A DNA stretch of 5,547 nucleotides from SAR202 cluster bacterium (GTDB lineage Bacteria; Chloroflexota; Dehalococcoidia; Lucifugimonadales; UBA826). The first letter of the stretch is position 1. Each line of letters starts with the position of its first letter. Positions 1 to 5,547 of the stretch are shown here, one piece after another. The stretch spans positions 1-5,547 of the forward strand of contig VFFY01000060.1 of assembly GCA_009392675.1 (NCBI GenBank). The letters are read 5' to 3'. The notes under the pieces are model-generated. The model was not told where the DNA came from. It did no database searches and worked only from the letters and a program-made list of their open reading frames with translations. The position numbers and the translations under genes were made by a program.

Positions 1-1774
1 CCAGTTCCTTAAAGGTCATTTTTAGTTCAGAGTCAGTTTTTGAACTGATGACACCTTCTTCCATATCTAGGCTATCTGGATTGACATCCCAAATAGTAGC
101 CGCCCTCTCAATCGATTGTGTCCTGACGTCCTGTGCTGCTTCGTAGGCTGCCCACCCTGTAGCAAAAGTGGTTCTGCTCCCACCGGTTACAGCTGTAAAA
201 CCTATTGTGTCTGTGTCAACAACTGAAGGTCTGACATCTTCCACTGGAATTCCTAATACCTCGGCTGCATGCATAGCAATGGATGTTCTCGACCCCCCTA
301 TGTCAGTGGATCCTTCCGTTAAGTTGATTGAGCCGTCTGAATTGACTGCTATGTTGCAGGCGGAATCGAAGCCAATGTTGAACCAAAAACCTATGGCGAC
401 ACCTCTTCCGTGACCATCAGGTTTAGTTGCTTGGTAGTGTGGATGGTCCCTCATGGCCTCTAAAACTTCTTTCGCACCAATACGTCTAAAAACTGGTCCA
501 TCAGGCCGGCGAGTTCCTTCTACCGCAACATTCTTCAGTCGTAGGTCTATTTGATCCATGCCAAGCTTGCCGGCAAGCTCGTTCATAGCCTGTTCCATTC
601 CAAAGGCCGCATTGGGTGCTCCAGGGGCCCTGTATGCTGCTGTCTTAGGCTTATTCACGACAACGTCATATCCGTCAATAAGAGCATTCTCTATATCATA
701 AGTAGAGAAAACACATTGAGCTGCTGCTCCAACTGGAGACCCTGGATAGGCTCCTGCCTCCATTGCCATCCAAGCGTGGGCAGCGGTGATTGTTCCATCT
801 GACTTTGCGCCAAGTTTTATTTTTATGTTTGAGCCTGGAGTAGGACCTGATCCTTCAAATGTTTCTTTTCGGCTCATAACTATTTTCACGGGAGCACCAG
901 TTTTTTTGGACAAAATCGCGGCTACCGGTTCGACATAAACAGGTATTTTGCCTCCGAATCCTCCGCCAATTTCAGTCGGTGTTACGCGAATTTTTGAAAC
1001 AGGGATATCAAGAAGGTCAGCTAGGCTGTCCCTTACGACAAAAGAGCCTTGAGTGCTACACCATACGTGTAGCCTACCGTCTGGGCCCCATAATGCTGTT
1101 CCGCTATGAGGTTCTATGTATCCTTGATGGACTGTCTTGGTGTCATATTCCCTCTCCACTATTACGTCCGCATCCTTAAACCCTTTTCCTATGTCACCTT
1201 TTACGTGCTGGAAATGACTGGCTGTATTACTGACGATTCCAGAATCTTCACCCAACTCTTGTGTGGTCAGGCTTTCATGCAGAATGGTTGACCCCGCCGC
1301 CATGGCTTCTTGGGTTGTCAACACAGGATCTAAAACTTCATACTCTATCTCTATGAGTGCGAGAGCTTCTTCAGCGACGTGAGGATTTACCGCAGCTACC
1401 CCCGCAATTGCATGACCTGCATAAAGGGCCTTGTCACTTGCTAGAATATTGTCTCTGAGCCATTTCAACCTCGTTGTGTCTTCTCCTAGCTCTACTGATT
1501 TGTCACTAGTTTGTGGGAAATCTATTGCTGTTGCGATAGCTTTCACTCCCTCTAGTGCTTCTGCTTTGCTTGTATCAATAGATACTATTTTTGCGTGAGC
1601 ATGGGGGCTTCTGAGAATTTTCCCATGTAAAAGGCCAGAGGCGTCAAAATCGGCGCCATAGATTGCCCTTCCTGTAACTTTATCTGCACCATCGTGTCTG
1701 ACTGGTCTAGTCCCGATCACTTTGTAATCGACGCTGGACAGGACCATATTTCTTTCATAGTCAGCAGTTGTCAT
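1..1774 (-). CDS. Molybdopterin-binding large subunit of a xanthine dehydrogenase/CO dehydrogenase-family hydroxylase (3' end outside window)
   Basis: This is the catalytic subunit of a molybdenum hydroxylase, which would hydroxylate a substrate at a Mo-pterin cytosine dinucleotide centre and pass electrons to the small subunit. The frame is open from ATG at 1774 to the window edge: 591 residues of an expected ~760-790. Residues ~25-130 form the aldehyde oxidase/xanthine dehydrogenase a/b hammerhead domain (GRAIYGADF, LRSPHAHAKI, LYAGHAIAGV). The Mo-binding domain follows: HQGYIEPH (216-223), GGGFGGK (270-276), AYRAPGAP (380-387, with the conserved active-site Arg at 382), and GSTDIGGSRTS (488-498). 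The catalytic Glu of the family lies near the C-terminus and is not in the window. The loop at 380-387 lacks the Cys of form I CO dehydrogenase (AYxCSFR), so the CoxL function is not supported; the substrate is unknown. It lies 5 bases after the small-subunit stop, in the same operon. The family is sure, the substrate is not. Confidence 0.93.
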   Translation of the reverse strand, partial: MTTADYERNMVLSSVDYKVIGTRPVRHDGADKVTGRAIYGADFDASGLLHGKILRSPHAHAKIVSIDTSKAEALEGVKAIATAIDFPQTSDKSVELGEDTTRLKWLRDNILASDKALYAGHAIAGVAAVNPHVAEEALALIEIEYEVLDPVLTTQEAMAAGSTILHESLTTQELGEDSGIVSNTASHFQHVKGDIGKGFKDADVIVEREYDTKTVHQGYIEPHSGTALWGPDGRLHVWCSTQGSFVVRDSLADLLDIPVSKIRVTPTEIGGGFGGKIPVYVEPVAAILSKKTGAPVKIVMSRKETFEGSGPTPGSNIKIKLGAKSDGTITAAHAWMAMEAGAYPGSPVGAAAQCVFSTYDIENALIDGYDVVVNKPKTAAYRAPGAPNAAFGMEQAMNELAGKLGMDQIDLRLKNVAVEGTRRPDGPVFRRIGAKEVLEAMRDHPHYQATKPDGHGRGVAIGFWFNIGFDSACNIAVNSDGSINLTEGSTDIGGSRTSIAMHAAEVLGIPVEDVRPSVVDTDTIGFTAVTGGSRTTFATGWAAYEAAQDVRTQSIERAATIWDVNPDSLDMEEGVISSKTDSELKMTFKEL

Positions 1775-1779
1775 GTCCT

Positions 1780-2259
1780 TTAAGCCTCCTGCATTCTTTT
1801 AGCTGCATCTTGCACAGCCCTTACTATTTTGTCGTAGCCGGTGCATCTACATAAATTGTTCGCTAGCCAGAAACGAATCTCGTGCTCAGTAGGGTCTGGA
1901 TTTTGCTCTAGTAATGCCTTGGAAGCCACAATGAATCCGGGAGTGCATATTCCACATTGCAAGGCAGCGTTTTCAAGGAAAGCTAATTGAATCGGATGTA
2001 GGTTACTACCGTCCGCAACACCCTCTATGGTGCCTATGCTGGCCCCTTCCGCTTCAACCCCTAGGACTAAGCATGAAGTTACTACTCTCCCATCCATGTC
2101 GACTGTGCAAGCGCCACAGTTGCCATCGTTGCAACCTTCTTTCGTGCCTGTCAGTCCGACAACATCCCTCAGACATTCAAGCAGACTCTGACGAGGTTCA
2201 CACAAAAAGTCGACTTTTTCCCCATTTATTGTGGTTTGTACGTGAGTCTTTCCTGGCAT
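1780..2259 (-). CDS. [2Fe-2S] small subunit of the molybdenum hydroxylase (CoxS/XdhC-type)
   Basis: Electron-transfer subunit of 159 residues, the usual length for this family (~150-170), carrying electrons from the Mo centre to FAD. The N-terminal half is a plant-type ferredoxin domain whose first cluster is bound by C43, C48, C51 and C63 (spacing CX4CX2CX11C, around KEGCNDGNCGACTVD). The C-terminal half is the helical [2Fe-2S]-binding domain, with C102 and C105 in QCGICTPG and C137 and C139 in NNLCRCTGY. All eight cysteine ligands are present, so the protein looks intact. It has no signal peptide or Tat motif and should be cytoplasmic. The ATG at 2259 shares its A with the stop codon of the FAD subunit (TAATG), which implies translational coupling. 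Family assignment is very secure; the gene symbol is withheld because the enzyme is probably not a CO dehydrogenase. Confidence 0.97.
   Translation of the reverse strand: MPGKTHVQTTINGEKVDFLCEPRQSLLECLRDVVGLTGTKEGCNDGNCGACTVDMDGRVVTSCLVLGVEAEGASIGTIEGVADGSNLHPIQLAFLENAALQCGICTPGFIVASKALLEQNPDPTEHEIRFWLANNLCRCTGYDKIVRAVQDAAKRMQEA
1785..1790 (-). promoter_or_regulatory. Ribosome binding site of the large subunit
   Basis: Perfect AGGAGG, 10 bases before the ATG at 1774. It is embedded in the last codons of the small-subunit gene (CAG GAG GCT TAA), so ribosomes finishing that gene expose or reuse it. A second weak AAGGA sits immediately before the ATG. It supports 1774 as the start. Confidence 0.75.
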
Positions 2260-3137
2260 TATTTGCCTCCCTGTGCGCGGTCTACTGCCGTATTAAGAGC
2301 CCGGCGGGTAAGAACTTCGCATAAATGTTTTCTGTATTCTATGGTTCCCCTCATATCAGAAATCGGTTTTGCTGCTTCCTTCGCCGCGTTGGCTGCATTT
2401 TGTATCGGACCTTCTCCTACTGATTCCCCTACTAACGCACTAATTGCGTCTGGTACTGAAATTGGAGTAGGGGCAACCGATGCCAAACTGACCTTGGCTG
2501 CAGTGAATTTGCCAGAAGTAATATTTACCGATACGCCAGCACCTACGACAGCTATATCCATTTCATTTCTAGGGATAAATCTGATGTAGTTGGCACCGAA
2601 TCCTTCACCGGGTTTGGGAAGGTTAATAGAAACCAATATTTCGTCTTTTTCGATACATGTTTGTCGTGGTCCGGTGCAAATGTCCTCCACCGCCACTTCA
2701 CGTGTACCGTTTGGGCCTGCCAAAGTAGCTACCCCGTTATGTGCCACAAGGTTGGGGATTGAGTCCCCACTCGGGGCTGCATTACACAGGTTGCCTCCAA
2801 GAGAGGCTCTACCTTGTATTTGAGTACCGCCAATTAATGAGGCAGAGTCAATTAGTGCAGGATAGTGGTTTATAACTTGGTCATCATTATAAATTTTGTA
2901 ACAGGGAACAGCTGCACCGATGGTGAGCCCTTTAGCTGGGCTATAGCTAAGTTCGTTTAGTTCTGGTATTTCCTTTACATTTACAACAACATCTGCGTCC
3001 ACTCTTGGGTCTTTAACCCTCAACTGAACAATCAAATCTGTACCGCCCGCCATAGGGCGAGCTTTCCCGCCTGATTGGGAGAGGATTTTTATAGCCTCAT
3101 CCACCGTTTTGGCATTTTCATAATCAATCCACTTCAA
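2259..3137 (-). CDS. FAD-binding medium subunit of the molybdenum hydroxylase (CoxM-type)
   Basis: Flavin subunit of 292 residues (family ~280-300) that accepts electrons from the iron-sulfur subunit and hands them to an external acceptor. The N-terminal FAD-binding PCMH-like domain shows AGGTDLIVQLR (30-40) and TIGA (72-75), followed by the second FAD motif ASLGGNLCNAAPSGD (111-125). The C-terminal CO dehydrogenase flavoprotein domain ends in SDMRGTIEYRKHL (260-272) and VLTRRAL (275-281). The start is a TTG at 3137. It sits 7 bases after a perfect AGGAGG, the protein then begins MKWIDYENAKTVDEAIKIL as family members do, and an in-frame TAG at 3182-3180 with no ATG between excludes a longer form. 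It is the first gene of the operon, read from the promoter at 3235-3263. No nearby gene identifies the physiological electron acceptor. Confidence 0.96.
   Translation of the reverse strand: MKWIDYENAKTVDEAIKILSQSGGKARPMAGGTDLIVQLRVKDPRVDADVVVNVKEIPELNELSYSPAKGLTIGAAVPCYKIYNDDQVINHYPALIDSASLIGGTQIQGRASLGGNLCNAAPSGDSIPNLVAHNGVATLAGPNGTREVAVEDICTGPRQTCIEKDEILVSINLPKPGEGFGANYIRFIPRNEMDIAVVGAGVSVNITSGKFTAAKVSLASVAPTPISVPDAISALVGESVGEGPIQNAANAAKEAAKPISDMRGTIEYRKHLCEVLTRRALNTAVDRAQGGK
2266..2270 (-). promoter_or_regulatory. Ribosome binding site of the small subunit
   Basis: GGAGG lies 6 bases before the ATG at 2259 and inside the last codons of the FAD-subunit gene (GGA GGC AAA TAA). With the 1-base TAATG overlap, this is a typical coupling arrangement, matching equimolar assembly of the subunits. 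Confidence 0.75.
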
Positions 3138-3144
3138 GAGATTT

Positions 3145-3150
3145 CCTCCT
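3145..3150 (-). promoter_or_regulatory. Ribosome binding site that fixes the TTG start of the FAD subunit
   Basis: Perfect AGGAGG with a 7-base spacer to TTG at 3137. No ATG or GTG start at suitable distance exists in this frame downstream of the TAG at 3182-3180, so this site decides the unusual start codon. Confidence 0.8.
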
Positions 3151-3170
3151 TTGCCGGAACACCTTATTAT

Positions 3171-3236
3171 TTGGTGCCCCTAGTTCGCTTTATTTTCAGC
3201 CAGTATTGCGGCTCATTAGGATGAGCTGCGCACCAA
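3171..3236. repeat. Seven-bp inverted repeat flanking the leader hairpin
   Basis: TTGGTGC (3171-3177) and GCACCAA (3230-3236) are perfect inverted copies 52 bases apart, enclosing the 3211-3226 hairpin. The outer arm overlaps the predicted -10 box (3235-3240), so it would not be fully transcribed from that promoter. It could therefore be a pair of protein-binding half sites, part of a leader made from a more distal promoter, or chance. Arms of seven bases at this distance are only modest evidence. Confidence 0.3.
3211..3226 (-). other. Short hairpin at the predicted 5' end of the operon transcript
   Basis: GCTCAT and ATGAGC form a perfect six-pair stem around a four-base loop (CCTA on the minus strand). 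On the minus strand two further G-C pairs follow beyond an A-C mismatch. If the promoter at 3235-3263 is right, the transcript starts one to three bases before this stem. That would place it as a 5'-terminal hairpin, a position known in bacteria to slow 5'-end-dependent mRNA decay. No U-run follows, so it is not an intrinsic terminator. Confidence 0.4.
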
Positions 3237-3263
3237 TATAAATGGGGCCGAAATTCGGCTCAA
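3235..3263 (-). promoter_or_regulatory. Predicted sigma70-type promoter of the hydroxylase operon
   Basis: On the minus strand, a -35 box TTGAGC (3263-3258; four of six consensus bases) is followed by exactly 17 bases and then a -10 box TATATT (3240-3235; five of six). Transcription would begin near 3229-3227, giving a leader of about 90 bases before the TTG start at 3137. The position, orientation and spacing all suit the three-gene operon and would separate its expression from uvrA upstream. The -35/-10 match is seen in the sequence; activity is inferred. Confidence 0.6.
3247..3259. repeat. Perfect 13-bp palindrome inside the promoter spacer (candidate operator)
   Basis: GCCGAAATTCGGC is a perfect odd-centred inverted repeat: six paired bases each side of A3253. 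It fills most of the spacer between the predicted -35 and -10 boxes and overlaps the last two bases of the -35 box. A dimeric repressor or a MerR-type activator bound here would sit directly on the polymerase site. It matches no operator I can name (not the FNR TTGAT-N4-ATCAA type), and no regulator gene lies in the window. As RNA it would be only a five-pair hairpin, with no U-run after it, so a terminator is unlikely. Confidence 0.5.
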
Positions 3264-3435
3264 GTCTAACATAAGGATTTCAGGCTAACAATCTTCAAGA
3301 CATACCTAATCCGTCACTGGACATATTCCTTGTTTTCTGAAGGCCAATATTTCCGTATAAAATGAGGTATTGATGGCAGAATATAGTTCAAACGCCAGAG
3401 GACCTGTGATTTACTTGAGCTAATTAAAGGTAAGC
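3264..3435. other. Intergenic stretch between uvrA and the operon promoter; no gene seen
   Basis: This part after the uvrA stop holds no convincing reading frame, RNA gene or intrinsic terminator on either strand. The only structure noted is an imperfect inverted repeat at 3323-3350: ATATT with AATAT and CCTT with AAGG, an eight-base loop and a two-base bulge. No U-run follows on the minus strand, so it is not a clear uvrA terminator. How uvrA transcription ends is therefore not visible, and some read-through into the operon is possible. Confidence 0.6.
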
Positions 3436-5547
3436 TTATTTCAATACGTTTTTAAGGTATCTTCCTGTATAAGAACCTTTGTTATGGGTGGCATTTTCGG
3501 GAGTTCCCTCATAGACCAAATTTCCCCCTTTGTCCCCTGCACCGGGGCCAAGGTCTATTATCCAATCGGCACTTTTTATCAGATCAAGGTGGTGCTCAAT
3601 TAAAACAACTGAATTTCCTGCGTCGACAAGTCGCTGCAGGACTCTCAATAATTGGGAACAGTCTTCAAAAGAAAGCCCTGTTGTCGGCTCATCCAAAATG
3701 TACAAAGTCTGTCCAGTAGCTCTTTTTGAAAGCTCTGTCGCTAACTTGACTCTTTGGGCTTCACCTCCACTTAACTGTGTGGCCGGCTGCCCCAATTTGA
3801 TGTAGCCAAGCCCAACATCCTGTAGGGTTTGTAACTTTGTCTTTATCCTGGGTATGTTAGAAAAAATGGTTAAAGCTTCGGTTACAGTTGATTGCAAGAC
3901 ATTCGAGATGCTTAAACCTCGGTATTCTATTTCTAATGCTTCCCTGTTATACCTGCTCGCTTGGCATTCTTCGCAAGGTACAGAGACGTCAGGTAGGAAT
4001 TGCATCTCTATGTTTATGTAACCATCCCCAGAGCAGGCTTCACATCTTCCTCCTTTGACGTTAAATGAAAATCTACCAGGTTTGTATCCTCTACTTCTTG
4101 CTTCAGGTACCTGAGCGAAGAGCTCTCTGATAGGGGTAAATGTGCCTGTGTATGTAGCAGGATTACTCCTCGGAGTTCTCCCGATGGGCGATTGGTCAAT
4201 ATTGACGACTTTGTCTATGTTCTCAATACCTTTAATGCTTTTGAATTTACCTGGACGATCTTTAGCTCGGTAGAAGTGTTGTGATAAGCGCTTGTAGAGT
4301 ATTTCGTTGATCAAGGTGCTTTTACCTGACCCTGAAACACCGGTGATACAAACCAATATGCCGAGAGGAATTGTCACATCTATCGAATTTAAATTGTTTT
4401 GTTCAGCACCTTCGATTTCTAGATATTTTCCATTGAATAATCTTCTGGTCTGAGGGGTGTCGATTACTTTTGCCCCAGATAAATATTGTCCAGTTAGCGA
4501 ATTCTTGGAGCTCATAATCTTGCTAACAGTCCCTGATGCGACTATCTCACCACCGTGTTCCCCGGCACCTGGCCCCAGATCCACTATATGGTCGGCCGCT
4601 CGCATAATTGCCTCATCATGTTCCACTATTAAGACAGTGTTACCAACATCCCTAAGTCCTTTGAGAGTGTTTATGAGCCTATAATCATCTGCAGGATGCA
4701 GCCCAATAGATGGCTCGTCGCAAACATATAGGACTCCCATTAGACCGGACCCTATCTGCGTTGCGAGTCGTATTCTTTGGGCTTCTCCGCCACTCAAGGT
4801 GGAAGCGGTGCGTGAAAGTGTTAGGTAGTCGAGGCCTACATTGAGCAGAAACTGCAGTCTGCCAGATAGTTCTTTCAAAATTTGTGAGGCTATTGACTTA
4901 TCTCTATTTGAAAGAATTTTTGGATTTTCAAGCAAGACAATCCAATCAGCCGCTTCTGAAATGGATTTGTCAGACACACTCATGATTGTTTCATCGCCTA
5001 TGGTCACTGCCAATGATTCCGGTTTTAAACGTTGGCCTGAACATCCTTGGCAAGGAAGAGATGTCATATACCTCTCTATGTCTTTACGCACCTTTTCTGA
5101 TTCTGTCTCTGTATATCTCCGTTCTAAATTTCCTATAACCCCTTCAAAGCGACGATTCCATCGGAATGTCCTGCCTCTTCTGCTTCGATAAGACATTTTA
5201 ATTTTGGTCTTGGTACCATTCAGAATCATGTCCATTGTTTCAGGTTCAAGTTCCTGAATCGGAACATCGATTCGGAAACTATCTATTTCTGACAAAGAAT
5301 TTAACTGGCTCATGTGCCAGGAAGATAGTGATCCTCCTTTTGACCAACCTTCAATGGCACCGTCCTCTATAGTCTTTGTTTTGTCAGGTATTACTAGATC
5401 AGGATCTACAACCATTTTGAATCCTAGGCCTGTACATGTAGAACAAGCCCCATGTGGATTGTTAAAGCTAAAGGTTCTAGGTTCAATCTCCCCAAGGCTT
5501 ACGTTGCAATAAACACAAGAAAATTCTTCTGAAAATATCATTTCATC
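3436..5547 (-). CDS. uvrA: UvrA, excinuclease ABC subunit A (5' end outside window)
   Basis: UvrA is the damage-sensing ATPase of nucleotide excision repair; it dimerises, loads UvrB on damaged DNA and then leaves. About 703 C-terminal residues are present of ~940-950. The frame continues open past 5547, so ATG 5541 is internal. Numbering from that Met: zinc-site cysteines C9, C12, C33 and C36 around the SFNNP motif; C164 and C167 (PCQGCSGQRL); first ABC signature LSGGEAQRIRLA (249-260); Walker B CDEPSIGLHP (274-283); VEHD H-loop (307-310); second Walker A GVSGSGKSTL (401-410); second zinc finger C500, C503, C523 and C526; second signature LSGGEAQRVKLATEL (590-604); Walker B LYILDEPTTGLSFED (613-627); IEHH H-loop (648-651). 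The first Walker A and most of the UvrB-binding region lie upstream of the window. The C-terminus, YTGRYLKNVLK, is complete. The usual GLHF after the second Walker B reads GLSF. Function is otherwise intact and identification is certain. Confidence 0.98.
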   Translation of the reverse strand, partial: DEMIFSEEFSCVYCNVSLGEIEPRTFSFNNPHGACSTCTGLGFKMVVDPDLVIPDKTKTIEDGAIEGWSKGGSLSSWHMSQLNSLSEIDSFRIDVPIQELEPETMDMILNGTKTKIKMSYRSRRGRTFRWNRRFEGVIGNLERRYTETESEKVRKDIERYMTSLPCQGCSGQRLKPESLAVTIGDETIMSVSDKSISEAADWIVLLENPKILSNRDKSIASQILKELSGRLQFLLNVGLDYLTLSRTASTLSGGEAQRIRLATQIGSGLMGVLYVCDEPSIGLHPADDYRLINTLKGLRDVGNTVLIVEHDEAIMRAADHIVDLGPGAGEHGGEIVASGTVSKIMSSKNSLTGQYLSGAKVIDTPQTRRLFNGKYLEIEGAEQNNLNSIDVTIPLGILVCITGVSGSGKSTLINEILYKRLSQHFYRAKDRPGKFKSIKGIENIDKVVNIDQSPIGRTPRSNPATYTGTFTPIRELFAQVPEARSRGYKPGRFSFNVKGGRCEACSGDGYINIEMQFLPDVSVPCEECQASRYNREALEIEYRGLSISNVLQSTVTEALTIFSNIPRIKTKLQTLQDVGLGYIKLGQPATQLSGGEAQRVKLATELSKRATGQTLYILDEPTTGLSFEDCSQLLRVLQRLVDAGNSVVLIEHHLDLIKSADWIIDLGPGAGDKGGNLVYEGTPENATHNKGSYTGRYLKNVLK

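Noticed and set aside
168..413. Plus-strand reading frame opposite the large subunit, and similar plus-strand frames at 551-802, 979-1291, 2073-2823, 3530-3805, 4457-4684, 4841-5191 and 5312-5512
   Set aside because: Each lies opposite a strongly supported minus-strand gene, shows no domain motif and has no convincing ribosome binding site. They are shadows of the real coding frames.
1..3137. Annotation of the operon as aerobic CO dehydrogenase coxMSL
   Set aside because: Gene order fits, but the large subunit lacks the Cys-containing active-site loop of form I CO dehydrogenase.
3196..3216. Six-codon upstream reading frame in the leader (ATG at 3216, TGA at 3198-3196)
   Set aside because: It has no Shine-Dalgarno and its ATG is buried in the hairpin stem. 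There is no run of regulatory codons and it is too short to support.
3138..3240. Molybdenum-cofactor riboswitch in the operon leader
   Set aside because: The leader is only about 90 bases and I cannot match the multi-stem consensus of the Moco RNA motif. It is kept only as a test to run, not as a feature.
3323..3350. Imperfect hairpin as a uvrA terminator
   Set aside because: The stem is AT-rich and bulged, and no U-run follows on the minus strand.
4014..4199. Minus-strand 61-codon frame within uvrA
   Set aside because: It lies in another frame of uvrA, across the conserved second zinc-finger region, and has no recognisable product.
5539..5541. ATG at 5541 as the start of uvrA
   Set aside because: The frame stays open upstream to 5547, and the protein here begins directly at the zinc-finger region, which lies about 240 residues into UvrA. 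The true start is outside the window.

Overview
The window reads as ordinary bacterial chromosome. All supported genes lie on the minus strand, so transcription runs from high to low coordinates. The DNA is moderately AT-leaning by eye. The ribosome binding sites are strong (AGGAGG/GGAGG). No mobile element, CRISPR array, tRNA or rRNA was seen. The host phylum cannot be fixed from sequence alone. A three-gene molybdenum hydroxylase operon without a carboxysome-, phage- or plasmid-like context, together with the wording of the UvrA and large-subunit motifs, reminds me of Chloroflexota (for example marine SAR202-like Dehalococcoidia). That is a low-confidence inference.

Layout, in transcription order: (1) 5547-3436 holds the C-terminal three quarters of uvrA, the damage-recognition ATPase of nucleotide excision repair; its N-terminus lies outside the window. 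(2) 3435-3138 is a ~300-base intergenic region. Its uvrA-proximal half shows nothing convincing. Its distal half holds a good sigma70-type promoter (TTGAGC, 17 bp, TATATT) whose spacer contains a 13-bp palindrome, followed by a short hairpin at the predicted start of the transcript. (3) 3137-2259 is the FAD-binding medium subunit, 2259-1780 the two-[2Fe-2S] small subunit, and 1774-1 the molybdopterin-binding large subunit (3' end outside the window). Together they form a xanthine dehydrogenase/CO dehydrogenase-family enzyme in the M-S-L order of cox operons.

The three subunit genes are tightly coupled: a 1-base TAATG overlap, then a 5-base gap, with each downstream Shine-Dalgarno embedded in the last codons of the gene before. 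The subunits would pass electrons from a substrate hydroxylated at the Mo centre (large) through two iron-sulfur clusters (small) to FAD (medium). The large subunit has AYRAPGAP where true form I CO dehydrogenase has its AYxCSFR loop. It is therefore probably not a CO dehydrogenase, and its substrate is unknown. The large-subunit reading frame was translated by hand from 1774 down to base 2 and is open throughout (591 codons).

No clearly undescribed system is present. The points most worth a second look are the palindrome-containing promoter, the substrate identity of the hydroxylase, its altered pterin-contact motif, and a substitution after the second Walker B of UvrA.
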